Assembly (NCBI RefSeq): GCF_005863245.1
Contig: NZ_VBUT01000011.1
Location: forward strand, 62,001-126,000
Direction of reading: 5' to 3'
DNA length: 64,000 nucleotides
Source of the DNA: Nocardia cyriacigeorgica
Lineage (GTDB): Bacteria; Actinomycetota; Actinomycetes; Mycobacteriales; Mycobacteriaceae
Position 1 is the stretch's first letter; each line of letters starts with the position of its first letter. Below are positions 62,210 through 64,000 of the stretch, piece by piece. A model generated the notes under the pieces. That model did no database searches and had not been told where the DNA came from. It saw nothing but the letters and a program-made list of their open reading frames with translations. The translations under genes and the position numbers were made by a program.

Positions 62210-63763
62210 ATGACCAAGAATTCGGTACCCACCGGCGACTCCACCCTCAACGCCGCGCGTCGCGAGCGCGAACTCGGCGCACTCGGCGACGGCACCGAGA
62301 TCGACGTCCTGGTGATCGGCGGCGGCGTCACCGGAACCGGTGTCGCGCTCGACGCCGCCTCCCGTGGGCTGCGCACGGTGCTGGTGGAACGGCACGACCT
62401 GGCCTTCGGCACCAGCCGGTGGAGTTCCAAACTCGTGCACGGCGGGCTGCGGTATCTGGCGGGCGGGCATATCGGCATCGCGCACGAGAGCGCGGTGGAG
62501 CGCGGCATCCTGATCCGCACCACCGCACCGCATCTGGTGCGCCCGATCCCGCAGCTGGTGCCGCTGCTGCCCACGTTGGGGGTGGCTCAGAGCTCGCTGG
62601 TGCGCGCCGGATTCCTGGCCGGTGATCTGCTGCGCCGCGGCGCGGGCACCCCGGCGAGTCTGCTGCCGCGATCGCGGCGGGTGGCGGCGGCCGAAGCCCT
62701 GCGGCTGGCACCCACCGTGCGCCGGGACGGGTTGCGCGGTGGCCTGACGGCCTGGGACGGACAATTGGTGGACGATGCCCGGCTGGTGGTCGCGCTGGCG
62801 CGTACCGCCTCCGCGGCCGGTGCGTCGGTGCTGACGCGGGTCGAGGTCACCGCCGCCACCGGCGACTCCGCGACGCTGCGCGATACCCGCACCGGCGAGA
62901 CGCTGACCGTGCGTGCCCGCGCCGTCGTCAACGCGACCGGCGTGTGGGCCGATCAGGTCGACCCCAGCATCGAGCTGCGGCCCAGCCGCGGCACCCACCT
63001 GGTCTTCGACGCCGCCGCCTTCGGCGGGTTGAGCGCCTCGCTGACGGTGCCGGTGCCCGGTAGCACCAGCCGTTTCGTCTTCGCCTTCCCCGCCGCGCAC
63101 GGCCGGGTCTACCTGGGCCTCACCGACGAGGACGCCCCCGGGCCCGTGCCCGACGAGCCCCGCCCCACCGACGCCGAAATAGATTTCCTGCTCGACACCA
63201 TCAACGCCGCCCTGCGCGAACCGCTGACCCGCGCCGATATCCGCGGCAGCTACGCCGGTCTGCGTCCGCTGCTGAAAACCGGCACCGACAGCACCGCCGA
63301 CATCTCCCGCGAACACGCCGTGCTGCACTCCCCCGACGGCCTGATCACCATCGTCGGCGGCAAACTCACCACCTACCGCAAGATGGCCGAGGACACCGTC
63401 GACGCCGCCGTCACCCACGCGGGCCTCACCGCGGGCCCCTGCCGCACCAGGCAGCTGCCGCTGGTCGGCGCGGTCTCCGGCGCCGCCCGCGACAAGATCG
63501 CCGCACCACCGGTCCTGGTCGACCGCTACGGCTCCGAAGCGAGCGCCGTACTCGCCCGGGCCGAAGCCGACCCGGGCCTGCTCGAACCCGTAGCCCCCGG
63601 AATCGACGTCACCCGAGCCGAATTCGCGTGGGCGATCTCGCACGAAGGCGCCCTCGACGCCGCCGACCTCCTCGACCGCCGCACCCGCATCGGACTGGTC
63701 GCCGAGGACCGGGAGGCCGCATTGCCGGCGGCGGAAGAGGCGCTCGCGGCACTGACCGACTAG
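62210..63763 (+). CDS. glpD: FAD-dependent glycerol-3-phosphate dehydrogenase
   Basis: 517 residues from ATG at 62210, with CAAGGA 5-10 bp upstream. The FAD motif is VLVIGGGVTGTGVALDAASRG; GTSRWSSKLVHGGLRYL is the GlpD signature that follows. ADIRGSYAGLRPLL and GGKLTTYRKMAED are also typical. GlpD oxidises glycerol-3-phosphate to dihydroxyacetone phosphate at the membrane. That product is a precursor for the AGPS-type enzyme encoded nearby. The stop overlaps the stop of the convergent GNAT gene. Confidence 0.95.
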   Translation: MTKNSVPTGDSTLNAARRERELGALGDGTEIDVLVIGGGVTGTGVALDAASRGLRTVLVERHDLAFGTSRWSSKLVHGGLRYLAGGHIGIAHESAVERGILIRTTAPHLVRPIPQLVPLLPTLGVAQSSLVRAGFLAGDLLRRGAGTPASLLPRSRRVAAAEALRLAPTVRRDGLRGGLTAWDGQLVDDARLVVALARTASAAGASVLTRVEVTAATGDSATLRDTRTGETLTVRARAVVNATGVWADQVDPSIELRPSRGTHLVFDAAAFGGLSASLTVPVPGSTSRFVFAFPAAHGRVYLGLTDEDAPGPVPDEPRPTDAEIDFLLDTINAALREPLTRADIRGSYAGLRPLLKTGTDSTADISREHAVLHSPDGLITIVGGKLTTYRKMAEDTVDAAVTHAGLTAGPCRTRQLPLVGAVSGAARDKIAAPPVLVDRYGSEASAVLARAEADPGLLEPVAPGIDVTRAEFAWAISHEGALDAADLLDRRTRIGLVAEDREAALPAAEEALAALTD

Positions 63764-64000
63764 CGAACGCTGTCGATCGAGTCGTGCGCGATCCAGCCGG
63801 CGACCTCCGCGCGCATGCACGCGCGAGGCCATCGGTCCAGCCCGTGGGCGGCTTCGGCGGCGCGGATGGCGCGCAGGCCCGGGGTTTCCTCGTCGGCGGA
63901 CAGGTAGCGGAAGCCCATACTGCGGTAGTACGGGCCATTCCATTCGACGTCGGTGAACGTGGTCAAGGTGAGCGCCGGTAAGCCGTGGTCGGCGGCCCAG
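63760..64000 (-). CDS. GNAT family acetyltransferase, C-terminal part (cut by window edge)
   Basis: The frame is open from the right edge to the TAG at 63760-63762, giving 79 codons. The peptide WAADHGLPALTLTTF, then VEWNGPYYRSMGFR, is the GNAT C-terminal pattern in which a Tyr-rich loop follows the acetyl-CoA helix. Substrate unknown. An internal TTG or other start would give only a fragment, so the gene certainly begins outside the window. It overlaps glpD by 4 bp, tail to tail. Confidence 0.85.
   Translation of the reverse strand, partial: WAADHGLPALTLTTFTDVEWNGPYYRSMGFRYLSADEETPGLRAIRAAEAAHGLDRWPRACMRAEVAGWIAHDSIDSVR

Noticed and set aside
61901..63943. 680-codon leftward frame antisense to glpD
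   Set aside because: Gly/Arg/Val-rich with no motif; glpD on the other strand has full FAD and GlpD signatures.

Overview
The window is about 70% GC, densely coded and mostly leftward-transcribed. Gene content and order point to an actinobacterium of the Mycobacteriales, most likely a Nocardia. The order holA, comEC, comEA, DegV, OctT-like hydrolase, gpgP, rsfS, nadD, VWA protein, MoxR ATPase, proA, then proB, obgE, rpmA, rplU, RNase E/G, ndk, folC, valS follows the Rv2413c to Rv2448c block of Mycobacterium tuberculosis. An EspG/PE-like/PPE-like type VII secretion cassette supports the same placement. No tRNA, rRNA, CRISPR array, transposase or phage gene was recognised.

Layout. 1-10.1 kb: replication and competence genes (holA, comEC, comEA), then a run of DegV, OctT-like, gpgP, rsfS and nadD; gpgP and octT belong to methylglucose lipopolysaccharide synthesis. 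A secreted SGNH lipoprotein gene sits between holA and comEC in the opposite direction. 10.2-18.1 kb: a TPR/HSP90 pair, a VWA/MoxR pair and proA. 18.2-44 kb: an accessory interval between proA and proB. It holds a pentapeptide-repeat protein, an HxlR-controlled oxidoreductase, a ribokinase, rtcB, a RecQ-like helicase beside a LigD-type polymerase, a 2-hydroxyacid dehydrogenase, a MerR regulator, a methyltransferase, an eight-gene biosynthetic operon, the type VII cassette and a Uma2-type protein. 44-57.7 kb: proB, obgE, rpmA, rplU, RNase E/G, ndk, a GNAT protein, a DUF4233-like protein, folC and valS. 57.9-64 kb: a P-loop protein, then a glycerolipid block (diacylglycerol-kinase-like, FAD oxidase, TetR, glpD) and a partial GNAT gene.

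The most unusual item is the leftward operon at 29361-40446. Eight genes are joined stop-to-start by 4-bp overlaps (one of 8 bp). They encode a PEP-synthase/rifampicin-phosphotransferase-like enzyme, a fatty-acyl-AMP ligase fused to a nucleotidyltransferase domain, an acyl carrier protein, a thioester-reductase-like SDR, a nucleoside-diphosphate-kinase-like protein that keeps its active-site residues, an AfsA-type hotdog protein, a nitroreductase and a UbiA prenyltransferase. I do not recognise this combination. I infer a small-molecule or lipid pathway that combines ACP-bound acyl chemistry with phosphoryl or nucleotidyl transfer and prenylation. Its leader carries two strong hairpins and an array of CCGAG boxes.

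Other structures read directly from the sequence are a 33-bp palindromic operator between the FAD oxidase and TetR genes, an HxlR operator candidate, several terminators, a 16-bp perfect hairpin between valS and the next gene, and 42-bp tandem repeats inside the TPR gene.
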